This document shows, piece after piece, positions 40,387 through 48,732 of a DNA stretch of 64,000 bases. The notes below the pieces were generated by a model. It did not search any database. It saw nothing but the letters and a program-made list of their open reading frames with translations, and was not told where the DNA came from. Source of the DNA: Georgenia sp. EYE_87 (GTDB taxonomy: Bacteria; Actinomycetota; Actinomycetes; Actinomycetales; Actinomycetaceae); NCBI RefSeq assembly GCF_023148685.1, contig NZ_JAHXNL010000003.1, positions 164,379 through 228,378 of the forward strand, in the 5' to 3' direction. Position 1 is the first letter of the stretch. Every line of letters begins with the position of its first letter. The position numbers were made by a program, and so were the translations under genes.

Positions 40387-41679
40387 GTGAGCGCGGCGAG
40401 CCTGTACGACCGGCTCGTCCGCGCACCCGAGGGCGCCACCGACGCGATGGCGCCGGGGACCGCGAGGGACGTGCCGCGCAACGGGCTGCGGCAGATCGTC
40501 GCCCAGGCGCTGCAGAGCACCGGCGACCAGGTGGTCAACGCCAAGACCGTGCTGCCGTGGCTGTTCGCCGCGCTCGGCGTCCCGGGCGCCCTGGTCGGCC
40601 TGCTCGTGCCGATCCGCGAGTCGGGGTCGATGCTCCCGCAGGCCGCGATGGTGCCGTGGGTGCGGCGCCACCGCGTCCGCAAGTGGCTGTGGGTCGCCGG
40701 CTCGGCCGGGCAGGCGCTCGCCACGGCCGCCATGGCGGTGACCGCGGCGACGGCGACCGGCACGGCGGCCGGCGTCGCGATCCTTCTCGCCCTCGCCGTC
40801 TTCGCCCTCTCGCGCGCCCTCAACTCCCTCGCCAGCAAGGACGTCCTCGGCCGCACGATCCCCAAGGGGCAGCGCGGCCAGATCAACGGGCTGGCCACCG
40901 TGCTCTCCGGGGTCGTCGCGATCACCGTCGGGGTGGGCATCCGCCTCCTCGGCGGCGACGACGCCGGACCCCTCGTGGTGCTCCTCGCCGCCGCCGCCCT
41001 GACCTGGGTGGCGGGGCTCGTGGTCTACGCCGGCATCCGGGAGCCCGCGGAGGAGCCCGCCCCCGCCCCGGTCGACGGCGGTGGCTGGGCGCGCCGGTCC
41101 GTCGCCCTGCTCCGCGACGACGCGACCTTCCGCCGCTTCGTCCTCGTGCGGACGCTGCTGCTCGTCTCGGCGCTCAGCCCGCCCTTCGTCGTCGCCCTCG
41201 CCGCGGAGCACGGCGGCGGGCTGGGCGGGCTCGGCGCGTTCGTCGTCGCCTCCGGGGTGGCGAGCCTGCTCGGCGGACGGCTCTTCGGGCGGTGGGCCGA
41301 CCGGTCGAGCCGGCAGCTGATGATCTGGGGCGCCGGCGCCGCGTCCACCGCGATCCTGCTCTTCCTCGCGCTGCTGCTGGTGCCCGGGGTGCGCGGCTGG
41401 ACGCTGCTGTACCCGGCGGTCCACCTGCTGCTGGCGCTGACCCACACCGGCGTCCGGGTGGCGCGCAAGACCTACGTGGTGGACATGGCGCAGGGCGACC
41501 GCCGCACCGAGTACGTGGCCGTGGCCAACACCGCGATGGGGGTGCTGCTGCTGGTGGCGGGGGCGGTGTCCAGCGCGCTCGCGCTGCTCGGCCCCGAGGT
41601 CGCGCTGGTGTTCCTCGCGCTGCTCGGCGTCGCGGGGGTGTTCACCGCCCGCACGCTGCCGGAGGTCAGCGCGCGCTGA
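40387..41679 (+). CDS. MFS-type membrane transporter
   Basis: A 430-residue membrane protein with 10-12 predicted helices. The helix-loop pattern and the RAVDR-like GRWADRSSRQLMIWG loop in the second half fit the major facilitator family; the first half carries an unusual ~45-residue hydrophilic N-terminus (MAPGTARDVPRNGLRQIV) and no clear motif A. GTG 40387 follows AGGATCCCCAG. Substrate unknown. Confidence 0.78.
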   Translation: MSAASLYDRLVRAPEGATDAMAPGTARDVPRNGLRQIVAQALQSTGDQVVNAKTVLPWLFAALGVPGALVGLLVPIRESGSMLPQAAMVPWVRRHRVRKWLWVAGSAGQALATAAMAVTAATATGTAAGVAILLALAVFALSRALNSLASKDVLGRTIPKGQRGQINGLATVLSGVVAITVGVGIRLLGGDDAGPLVVLLAAAALTWVAGLVVYAGIREPAEEPAPAPVDGGGWARRSVALLRDDATFRRFVLVRTLLLVSALSPPFVVALAAEHGGGLGGLGAFVVASGVASLLGGRLFGRWADRSSRQLMIWGAGAASTAILLFLALLLVPGVRGWTLLYPAVHLLLALTHTGVRVARKTYVVDMAQGDRRTEYVAVANTAMGVLLLVAGAVSSALALLGPEVALVFLALLGVAGVFTARTLPEVSAR

Positions 41680-41712
41680 CGGTCGGTGCGCGACGGGCGT
41701 GGCCCACACCGC

Positions 41713-41736
41713 TATCATCGCCGCGTGACGATGCTA
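41713..41736. promoter_or_regulatory. Operator and -10 box of the CmtR-like regulator
   Basis: TATCATCG (41713-41720) and CGATGCTA (41729-41736) are inverted arms with one mismatch and an 8-base spacer. TATCAT is also a good -10 box whose predicted start coincides with the GTG at 41725, so the mRNA would be leaderless and the repressor would cover its own start codon. Confidence 0.55.
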
Positions 41737-42108
41737 CCGACCGCACCCGATCGGACCGCCGCGGAACCCACCGCCGGCCCGGACTCCCTCGAGCCCGCCG
41801 CCGCGCTGTTCCACAGCCTCTCGGACCCGACCCGGCTGACGATCCTGCAGCATCTCACCGCCGGCGAGCACCGCGTGCGCGACCTCACGGAGCACCTCGG
41901 GCTGGCGCAGTCGACCGTCAGCGCCCACCTCGCCTGCCTCAAGGACTGCGGCCTCGTGGACTCGCGCCCGCAGGGCCGCGCCTCGCTGTACTCGCTCACC
42001 ACCGAGCACGAGCTGCTCGCCCTGCTCGCCGCCGCGGAGGGCCTGCTCTCGGCCACCGGGTCCGCCGTGACGCTCTGCCCGACCTACGGAATCGGGGCCG
42101 GGAAGTGA
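41725..42108 (+). CDS. CmtR-like ArsR-family metal sensor
   Basis: A 127-residue ArsR/SmtB protein. The winged helix reads LFHSLSDPTRLTILQHL...VRDLTEHLGLAQSTVSAHL and continues ACLKDCGLV. This Cys-x3-Cys in the recognition helix matches the Cys57/Cys61 site of mycobacterial CmtR (SCLRGCGLV), and a third Cys near the C-terminus (TLCPTYG) fits CmtR Cys102. CmtR senses Cd(II)/Pb(II). It overlaps the downstream CDF transporter gene (GTGA). GTG 41725 (leaderless) or ATG 41731 are both possible starts. Confidence 0.85.
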   Translation: MTMLPTAPDRTAAEPTAGPDSLEPAAALFHSLSDPTRLTILQHLTAGEHRVRDLTEHLGLAQSTVSAHLACLKDCGLVDSRPQGRASLYSLTTEHELLALLAAAEGLLSATGSAVTLCPTYGIGAGK

Positions 42109-42782
42109 CGGCGACCCTGACATCGGCCGAGACGGAGCGGCTCACGCGCCGCGGGCTGCACCTCGCGCGGTTCACCGTCGCGTACAACCTCGTCGAGGGG
42201 GCCGTCGCGATCACGGCGGGCCTGCTCGCGGGACTGGTCTCCGTCGTCGGCTTCGGCGTCGACTCCGCGATCGAGTCGATCTCCGCGGTGCTCGTCGCCA
42301 TGCGCCTGTCGGCCCGGCTGCGCCACGGGGAGGCGGACGAGCGCCGGGAGCGCCGGGCGCTACGGCTCGTCGCGGCGACCTTCTTCCTCCTCGCCGCGTA
42401 CGTGACGTTCGAGGGCGTCCGGAGCCTGGTCGCGCGCGAGACGCCGGACCGCTCCCCCGTGGCGATCGGCCTGCTCGTCGCGTCGGTCGTGGTCATGCCG
42501 CTCCTCGCCGCGGCGAAGCGGCGGGTGGGCCTGCGGCTGCGGGACAACCTCATCCTCGCCGACGCCGCGGAGACGAAGATCTGCGTGCTCCTCAGCGTCT
42601 CCACCCTCCTGGGCCTCGTCCTGTTCCAGCTCACCGGTGCCGCCTGGATCGACCCGGTGGCGGGCTTCGTCATCGCCGCCTTCGCCGTCCACGAGGGCCG
42701 CGAGGCGTGGGAGGGCGAGCTCGTGGAGGACGACGACGCGGACGACGTGGACGACGTGGACGACGACGAGAGCCCCCGATGA
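42105..42782 (+). CDS. CDF-family cation efflux protein (short form)
   Basis: A 225-residue membrane protein with six predicted helices and no C-terminal cytoplasmic domain. The first helices contain VEGAVAITAGLLAGLVSVVGFGVDSAIES, with an Asp/Glu pair in place for metal binding, and ADAAETKICVLLS in helix 5. It ends with a poly-Asp tail (DDDADDVDDVDDDE). Coupled to the CmtR-like sensor and to a CzcD-type transporter by overlapping codons. Confidence 0.82.
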   Translation: MTATLTSAETERLTRRGLHLARFTVAYNLVEGAVAITAGLLAGLVSVVGFGVDSAIESISAVLVAMRLSARLRHGEADERRERRALRLVAATFFLLAAYVTFEGVRSLVARETPDRSPVAIGLLVASVVVMPLLAAAKRRVGLRLRDNLILADAAETKICVLLSVSTLLGLVLFQLTGAAWIDPVAGFVIAAFAVHEGREAWEGELVEDDDADDVDDVDDDESPR

Positions 42783-43684
42783 GCCACGACCACGGGCGTT
42801 CCACCGGCCGGCGGCGGCTGGCGATCGCCCTCGCCATCACCGCGGTGATCCTGGTGGCCGAGGTCGTGGGCGCCTGGTGGACCGGCTCCCTCGCGCTGCT
42901 CGTGGACGCCGGGCACATGCTCGTCGACGCCGGCGGCCTCACCATGGCGCTGGTCGCCGCCACCCTCGCGGCACGCCCGGCCACGGCGCAGCGCACCTGG
43001 GGCTACCGGCGCGCCGAGGTCCTCGCCGCCGCGGCCCAGGCGCTCGTCCTCTTCGCCGTCGCGGTCTACGCCTTCATCGAGGGCGTCCGGCGGCTCTCGG
43101 CGCCGCCCGAGATCCCCGGCGCGGAGCTGCTCGCCTTCGGGGTGCTCGGCCTGCTCGGCAACGTCGTCGCCATCGTGGTGCTGGCCGGCGGGCGCTCGAT
43201 CAGCATCAACATGCGTGCGGCCTTCCTCGAGGTCCTCAACGACGCGCTCGGCTCGATCGCGGTGATCGTCAGCGCCGTCGTCATCGCGACCACGTCGTTC
43301 GTCCGCGCCGACGCCCTCGCCGGCATGTTCATCAGCCTGCTCATCGTGCCCCGCACGGTGGCGCTGCTGCGCGAGTCCACCCACGTGCTCCTCGAGGCCA
43401 CGCCCCGGGGCCTGGACCTGCACGCCGTGCGGGAGCACATCCTCGAGCTCGAGCACGTGCTGGACGTCCACGACCTGCACGCCTCCCAGATCACCACCGG
43501 GCTGCCCGTCCTCTCGGCCCACGTGGTGCTGGACGACTCCTGCTTCCGGGACGGGCACGCCCCGCAGGTGCTGGACCTGCTGCAGGCGTGCGTCGCCCGG
43601 CACTTCCCGGTCAGCGTCGAGCACTCCACGTTCCAGCTGGAGCCGGCCACGCACGCGACCCACGAGCTGCATCGCCACCGCTGA
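42779..43684 (+). CDS. CzcD-type CDF heavy-metal exporter
   Basis: A 301-residue cation diffusion facilitator. Helix 2 has LLVDAGHMLVDAGGLTMAL and helix 5 FLEVLNDALGSIAVIVSAV, giving the H-x3-D and D-x3-like metal sites of Zn/Cd exporters. A C-terminal ferredoxin-like domain follows (about 210-301), and the last residues are His-rich (HELHRHR), partly from an intergenic repeat. ATG overlaps the previous stop. Exports Zn(II), Cd(II) or similar under control of the CmtR-like sensor. Confidence 0.9.
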   Translation: MSHDHGRSTGRRRLAIALAITAVILVAEVVGAWWTGSLALLVDAGHMLVDAGGLTMALVAATLAARPATAQRTWGYRRAEVLAAAAQALVLFAVAVYAFIEGVRRLSAPPEIPGAELLAFGVLGLLGNVVAIVVLAGGRSISINMRAAFLEVLNDALGSIAVIVSAVVIATTSFVRADALAGMFISLLIVPRTVALLRESTHVLLEATPRGLDLHAVREHILELEHVLDVHDLHASQITTGLPVLSAHVVLDDSCFRDGHAPQVLDLLQACVARHFPVSVEHSTFQLEPATHATHELHRHR

Positions 43685-43749
43685 GCTGCACCGGCACCGC
43701 CGAGCCGCACCGGCACCCCTGAGCCGCACCGGCACCGCTGAGTCGCACG
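43664..43749. repeat. 19-bp tandem repeat starting inside the CzcD gene
   Basis: About 4.5 units of GAGC(T/C)GCACCGGCACCGC(T/C) begin at 43664, 43683, 43702, 43721 and 43740. The first unit is coding (His-rich last residues of the exporter); the rest lies after the stop at 43684. A short hairpin GTCGCA-CGAT-TGCGAC (43742-43757) overlaps the end and may be the operon terminator. Confidence 0.8.
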
Positions 43750-43824
43750 ATTGCGACGCGCCGCGCGAGGACTTCCCCGGCGAAACCGCCGCTGCCCGAC
43801 CGGCCACGGGGTGACGATGGCGGC

Positions 43825-45072
43825 GTGAGCCGTGCTCGCTGGGGCGCTGTCGCCCCCCTGATCCTGGGCACGACGGCGTCGCAGGCCCTCCTGGTGGTGC
43901 TGGCCCCGACCGTCGTCGCGATCGGGGAGGACCTCGGCGCGTCGGTCGCCACGGTGGGGCAGGCGCGGTCGGTCACCGCCGCGGTCGCCATCACCGTCTC
44001 CGTCGCCCTCAGCGCCCGGCCCGGCGGGTGGCCGGTGCCCCGCCTCCTGCGCGTCGGCGGGCTGCTGGCCGTGCTGGCGTGCGCCGGGGTCGCCGCCGCC
44101 GGGTCGCTGGGCACGTTCCTCGCCGCCCACGCCCTCGTCGGGGTCGCGTTCGCGCTCCTGCTCTCCGGCGGCTTCGCCGGGCTGGGCGCCTTCGAGGGGC
44201 CGGAGCGGGCCTGGGCCGCCGGGCAGGTCGCGGCCGCCAACGCGCTGGCCTGGGTGGTCGTCAACCCGGTCGCCGCATGGCTCACCGCGGCGTGGTCCTG
44301 GCGGGCGGCGCAGGCGGTCCCGGCGACGATCGCCGTCGTGGCGCTGGCCGCGGCACGACGGGCGGTGCCGGTGGCGGCGACGACGGCGGAGCCGCAGCCG
44401 CGTGGGACGCTGACGACGGCGGGGCGGCGGCCGGCGACGACGCCGCCGCGTCCCACGGGGGCCGCGGGTGCCGCGGGGCGGTGGGCCCCGCTCACCGAGC
44501 GCTCGGCGCGCCGCTGGCTGGTGGCGGAGACCGCGGCGTTCACGGCCTGGACCGCCCTCCTGACCTTCGCGGGCGCCTACTTCATCCAGCGGACAGGCGC
44601 GGACCAGGCGACGGTGGGCTGGCTCCTCGCCGCCGGCGCAGGGGCGTACCTGCTGTCCTCGACGCGCTCAGCGGGCCTCGCGCGGCTGCTGGCCGACCGG
44701 ACGCTGGTGGCCGCCGCGGCGGCAGCCATGGGCCTGCTGATGCCGCTCATGTTCACGGTCGCCTCCACGCGCGCCGGCGCCGTCGCCGCCTTCTGCCTGC
44801 TCGGGCTGCTCGCCGGGATCCGCACGCCGGCCTCCGCGCGGCTGGGTCTGGAGCAGTTGCCCGGACAGGCCGCCGCCATGATGGCGACGCGGACCGCCGC
44901 GACGCAGCTGGGCTACCTGCTCGGCGCCGTCGCGGGTGGGGCGCTGATCGCCGCGTCGGGCTACCGGGCGCTGGGGCTCGCGCTCGGGGTCGTCATGCTG
45001 GTCTCCGCGGCGCTCGCGCTGCGCGTGACGGCCCGGCCGGGCGCCGCGGGGGCGCCCGGTGGACCGCGGTGA
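43825..45072 (+). CDS. MFS transporter
   Basis: A 415-residue major-facilitator protein with about 12 predicted helices (LGTTASQALLVVLAPTVVAIGEDLGASVATVGQ; LLGLLAGIRTPASARLGLEQLPGQAAAMM in the second half). A disordered Thr/Pro/Arg-rich loop near residue 190-225 separates the two halves. GTG 43825 is the start in use. Substrate unknown. Confidence 0.82.
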   Translation: MSRARWGAVAPLILGTTASQALLVVLAPTVVAIGEDLGASVATVGQARSVTAAVAITVSVALSARPGGWPVPRLLRVGGLLAVLACAGVAAAGSLGTFLAAHALVGVAFALLLSGGFAGLGAFEGPERAWAAGQVAAANALAWVVVNPVAAWLTAAWSWRAAQAVPATIAVVALAAARRAVPVAATTAEPQPRGTLTTAGRRPATTPPRPTGAAGAAGRWAPLTERSARRWLVAETAAFTAWTALLTFAGAYFIQRTGADQATVGWLLAAGAGAYLLSSTRSAGLARLLADRTLVAAAAAAMGLLMPLMFTVASTRAGAVAAFCLLGLLAGIRTPASARLGLEQLPGQAAAMMATRTAATQLGYLLGAVAGGALIAASGYRALGLALGVVMLVSAALALRVTARPGAAGAPGGPR

Positions 45073-45078
45073 GCGGGG

Positions 45079-45480
45079 TCAGTTCATCGCGGCGAGCAGA
45101 TCGGTGCAGACCTGCTCACACGCGCCGCACGCCTCGGCGCACACGCGGCAGTGCTCGTGCATGTCCGCGTGCGTCTCGCATTCCTCGCCGCAGGTGCGGC
45201 ACGCGACGACGCACGCCTGGAGCTGGGCGCGCACGACGGTCAGGTCGGTGTCCGTGCGGCGGGACAGCAGGCGCAGCGTCGTGGCGCACACGTCCGCGCA
45301 GTCCAGATCGGTGCGGATGCAGCGGCGGAGCTCGGCGACCATGTCCTCGGCGAGGCAGGCGTCGGCGCAGGTGGTACAGGCCTGGGTGCAGGCGGCGAGC
45401 GCGTCGATCGCGCGCGCGAGCAGATCTGCGTCGACGGTGGCCTGCTCGGGGTGCGAGCCCAGCATCTCGGCGGTCCTCAT
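45079..45480 (-). CDS. Four-helix-bundle copper-binding protein (Csp-like, DUF326)
   Basis: A 133-residue protein with 16 cysteines, spaced mostly as Cys-x3-Cys and Cys-x2-Cys along four predicted helices (AACTQACTTCADACL; RRCIRTDLDCADVC; QACVVACRTCGEEC; CRVCAEACGACEQVC). This matches cytosolic copper-storage proteins (Csp3), which hold many Cu(I) ions inside the bundle. No signal peptide is seen. ATG 45480 is the start. Location near metal exporters fits metal homeostasis. Confidence 0.88.
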   Translation of the reverse strand: MRTAEMLGSHPEQATVDADLLARAIDALAACTQACTTCADACLAEDMVAELRRCIRTDLDCADVCATTLRLLSRRTDTDLTVVRAQLQACVVACRTCGEECETHADMHEHCRVCAEACGACEQVCTDLLAAMN

Positions 45481-45679
45481 GACGATCCTTCCGGTCGCGG
45501 GGCGGGTGCGGCGCGGGGTTCGTCCACCCGGGCGGCCCGGGGTGCGCCCACCCGGTCGGTCCCTCCGACCGTAAGGACCGCGGCGGCCACCCGCACGCGG
45601 GGACCGTCCGCCGGGGCCCGCCCGGGCGTGCTGCGCGCGCGGACGCCCGTCGGTGCCCGGCCGGGGTGCTGGGCGCGGG

Positions 45680-46150
45680 TCAGCCTCCGACGGCGGCACG
45701 CTCCCGGCCCCGGTGCCCCGGACCGAGGCGACGAGCGAGGGCAGCCGCGAGCCGCGACGTCGCCATCGCCTGGGCGACGATCACCACGGGGAACGCCGCG
45801 AGCACGACGACCGTCACGCCCTGGAGCAGACCTCCGGCGTCCGCGAGAGCCGTGCGGTCCTCCTGCAGGGGTATCACCACGCTCTGCAGGAGCAGCACCG
45901 CGGCCCCGAGCGCGAGCAGCACCCAGCTCGTCCGCCGCGCGCCGAGGGCGGCTGCCACCGCGCCGGGCGTCATCGTCGCGGCGAAGACGGCCAGGATCCC
46001 CAGCGTCCCCGCGACGGAGAAACGGCCCTCCTCGCCGGACAGCACCACGAGCAGGCGCATGAGAACCCGGGCCAGGCCACCCGCGAGGAGCGCGAGCACG
46101 AGGGCCGCGAGGAGGCCGGCGCCGAGCCGGGACGCGAGCTGTCGAGTCAT
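45680..46150 (-). CDS. Small four-helix membrane protein of unknown function
   Basis: A 156-residue integral membrane protein with four predicted helices (about 9-35, 48-69, 75-97, 108-130) and a basic C-terminal tail (LARRLGPGHRGRE). I do not recognise a family. The 200-bp gap to the copper-protein gene contains no other gene. Relatives may exist as hypothetical membrane proteins. Confidence 0.6.
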   Translation of the reverse strand: MTRQLASRLGAGLLAALVLALLAGGLARVLMRLLVVLSGEEGRFSVAGTLGILAVFAATMTPGAVAAALGARRTSWVLLALGAAVLLLQSVVIPLQEDRTALADAGGLLQGVTVVVLAAFPVVIVAQAMATSRLAAALARRLGPGHRGRERAAVGG

Positions 46151-46344
46151 GACCGTTCCGATCGGGAGTCAGCGTGAACGGGCGGTCGCCGTCGACCGCG
46201 CCGTCCGGGACGTTAGCGACGCCCCGCGCCCGCCCGACAGCCACCACAACGAGGGATGACGACACGCCCGGTCTCACCGACGCGGACGAGATCGTCATCG
46301 AGCGCTTCCGCGTCGTGGGCCGCGGGAGCTGGCCGACTGACCCG

Positions 46345-48723
46345 TCAGATGCCGGCGCCACCGGGAAGGGTCGCCCGCACGGCCCTCGCCGCCTCGACGA
46401 GGTTCGCCAGGGCCGCCGTCGTCTCCTCGAAGCCGCGCGTCTTGAGCCCGCAGTCCGGGTTCACCCACAGCCGGCCGGCGGGCACCGCGGCCAGCGCGGC
46501 GGTGAGCAGCCCGGTGACCTCTTCGGTGCTCGGTACCCGCGGGGAGTGGATGTCGTACACGCCGGGCCCGACGCCGCGGCAGAACCCGGCGGCGCGGAGC
46601 TCCGGCAGGATCTCCATCCGCGAGCGCGCCGCCTCGATGCTGGTCACGTCGGCGTCCATGGCGTCGATCGCGTCGAGGATGTCGCCGAACTCGGAGTAGC
46701 ACAAATGGGTGTGCACCTGGGTGTCGGGCCCCGCCACGGAGGTGGCGACCCGGAACGCGCGCACGGCCCACGCGAGGTAGTCCTCCCGCTCCGCCCGCCG
46801 CAGCGGCAGCAGCTCGCGCAGCGCCGGCTCGTCGACCTGGACGATCCGGATGCCGGCGTCCTGCAGGTCCGCGATCTCGTCCCGCAGCGCGAGGGCGACC
46901 TGCTGGGCTGTCTCGGCGAGCGGCTGGTCGTCGCGCACGAACGACCAGGCCAGCATCGTCACCGGCCCGGTGACCATGGCCTTGACCGGCCGGTCGGTGA
47001 GGGACGCCGCGTACGTCGTCCACGGCACCGTCATCGGCGCCGGGCGCGCGACGCCGCCGAACAGGATCGGGGGCCGCGTGCACCGCGAGCCGTAGGACTG
47101 CACCCAGCCGTGGTCGGTGACCGCGAACCCGTCGAGCTGCTCGGCGAAGTACTGCACCATGTCGTTGCGCTCGGGCTCGCCGTGCACGAGCACGTCAAGA
47201 CCGAGCTCCTCCTGCAGCCGCACCACCCGGGCGATCTCCTCGCGCACCACGCGCTCGTACCCCTCGCGGTCGAGGTCACGCTTCTTCAGCGCCACCCGGG
47301 CGCGGCGCAGCTCGACGGTCTGCGGGAACGACCCGATCGTCGTCGTCGGCAGAGCCGGCAGGCCCAGGATCTCGGCCTGCGCGGCGCTCCGCTCCTCGTA
47401 CGGCGCGCGCGTGAGGTCCGCCTCCGTCAGCCCGGCGACGCGCGCGGCGACGTCGTCGCGCCGCACCCCCGGGTGCCTCGTCCGGGCGGCGCGCGCCTCC
47501 CCCGCGGCGGCCAGCTCAGCCCGGACCGAGTCGGCGCCGAGCGCGAGCCCGCGGGCGAGCACCTGGACCTCCTCGACCTTCTGGTCCGCGAACGCCAGCG
47601 CCGGGCGCAGGGCCTGCCCCAGGCGTCGCTCGCGGGAGGCGTCGTGCGGGACGTGCAGGAGCGAGCACGACGTCGAGACCGCTACCCGCGCGCCCTCGCC
47701 GATGCCGTCGCTGAGTCGAAGCAGCAGCTCGAGCGCCCGCTCGAGGTCGGTGCGCCAGACGTTGCGGCCGTCGACGACGCCGCCCACCACGACCTTGCCG
47801 GCGAGGCGGCGCAGCACGTCGGGGCGGGGCAGCGGCCCGCGGACGAGGTCCAGCCCGACCGCCTCGACGTGGCTGTCGGCGACCGGGGGCAGCGCGTCGC
47901 CGAGGTCGCCGTACGGCGCCGCGAGGAACAGGGCCGGCCGGGCCGGCCGGGCGAGCTCGCCGGCCAGCACCTCGAGCCCGCGGGTCAGCGCCGCGAGCAC
48001 CCGTTCGCGCGGGACCTCCCAGGTGTCCGCCACGAGGGCCGGCTCGTCGAGCTGGACCCACGGCGCCCCGGCGTCCCCGAACGCGCGCAGCAGGTCCGTG
48101 TACGCGGCCAGCACGTCGTCGAGCCGGTCGAGCGGGTGGAACCCGTCGGGCGAGCCGTCGGCGGGCTTGCTCAGCAGCAGGAAGGTCAGCGGGCCCACCA
48201 CCACCGGCCGCACCGTGTCGCCGTCGGCGGCGGCCTGCAGGAAGTCGCGCACCAGCCGGTCGTCGGCGAAGCGGATCGGGGTCTCGGGCCCGATCTCGGG
48301 GACGAGGTAGTGGTAGTTGGAGTCGAACCACTTGGTCATCTCGAGCGGCGCGCGGTCGCCGTCGCCGCGCGCGAGGGCGAAGTAGCCGACGGGGCCGACC
48401 CGGCCCGCGGCGTCGACCACGCCCGCGAAACGCTCGGGCACGGCGCCGAGCATGACGGCGGCGTCCAGCACGTGGTCGTACGGGGAGAAGTCCAGCGGGA
48501 TGGCGCCGTCGTCGAAGGTGAGACCGAGGTCGGCCAGGTGGCGCCGGGTCTCCATGCGCAGCTTCTCGAGGCTCACCTGCAGGTCGTCGAGCTCGCTGCG
48601 GCCGGACCAGAACGCCTCGAGCGCCTTCTTCAGCTGCCGCCCGGGGCCGATCCGCGGGTACCCCAGGACGGTAGCTCCCGGGAAGTACGGCACGGTGCGG
48701 TCCACGGTGACCGGGCTGGGCAT
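46345..48723 (-). CDS. metE: Cobalamin-independent methionine synthase
   Basis: A 792-residue MetE. The N-terminal barrel begins TVLGYPRIGPGRQLKKALEAFWSG; the C-terminal barrel carries the zinc ligands in VHTHLCYSEFGDI (His, Cys) and VNPDCGLKTRG (Cys), and LPTTTIGSFPQT in the domain linker. It methylates homocysteine with methyl-tetrahydrofolate polyglutamate, supplied by the adjacent MetF. Nine bases separate it from metF. Confidence 0.95.
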   Translation of the reverse strand: MPSPVTVDRTVPYFPGATVLGYPRIGPGRQLKKALEAFWSGRSELDDLQVSLEKLRMETRRHLADLGLTFDDGAIPLDFSPYDHVLDAAVMLGAVPERFAGVVDAAGRVGPVGYFALARGDGDRAPLEMTKWFDSNYHYLVPEIGPETPIRFADDRLVRDFLQAAADGDTVRPVVVGPLTFLLLSKPADGSPDGFHPLDRLDDVLAAYTDLLRAFGDAGAPWVQLDEPALVADTWEVPRERVLAALTRGLEVLAGELARPARPALFLAAPYGDLGDALPPVADSHVEAVGLDLVRGPLPRPDVLRRLAGKVVVGGVVDGRNVWRTDLERALELLLRLSDGIGEGARVAVSTSCSLLHVPHDASRERRLGQALRPALAFADQKVEEVQVLARGLALGADSVRAELAAAGEARAARTRHPGVRRDDVAARVAGLTEADLTRAPYEERSAAQAEILGLPALPTTTIGSFPQTVELRRARVALKKRDLDREGYERVVREEIARVVRLQEELGLDVLVHGEPERNDMVQYFAEQLDGFAVTDHGWVQSYGSRCTRPPILFGGVARPAPMTVPWTTYAASLTDRPVKAMVTGPVTMLAWSFVRDDQPLAETAQQVALALRDEIADLQDAGIRIVQVDEPALRELLPLRRAEREDYLAWAVRAFRVATSVAGPDTQVHTHLCYSEFGDILDAIDAMDADVTSIEAARSRMEILPELRAAGFCRGVGPGVYDIHSPRVPSTEEVTGLLTAALAAVPAGRLWVNPDCGLKTRGFEETTAALANLVEAARAVRATLPGGAGI

Positions 48724-48732
48724 GGCGGCTCC

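Noticed and set aside
37051-41718. A 1555-codon open frame on the minus strand
   Set aside because: It runs antisense through hsp20, PPK2 and an MFS gene, has Arg/Pro/Gly/Asp-biased low-complexity composition and no domain. Only its last 96 codons (the HspR-like protein) are real.
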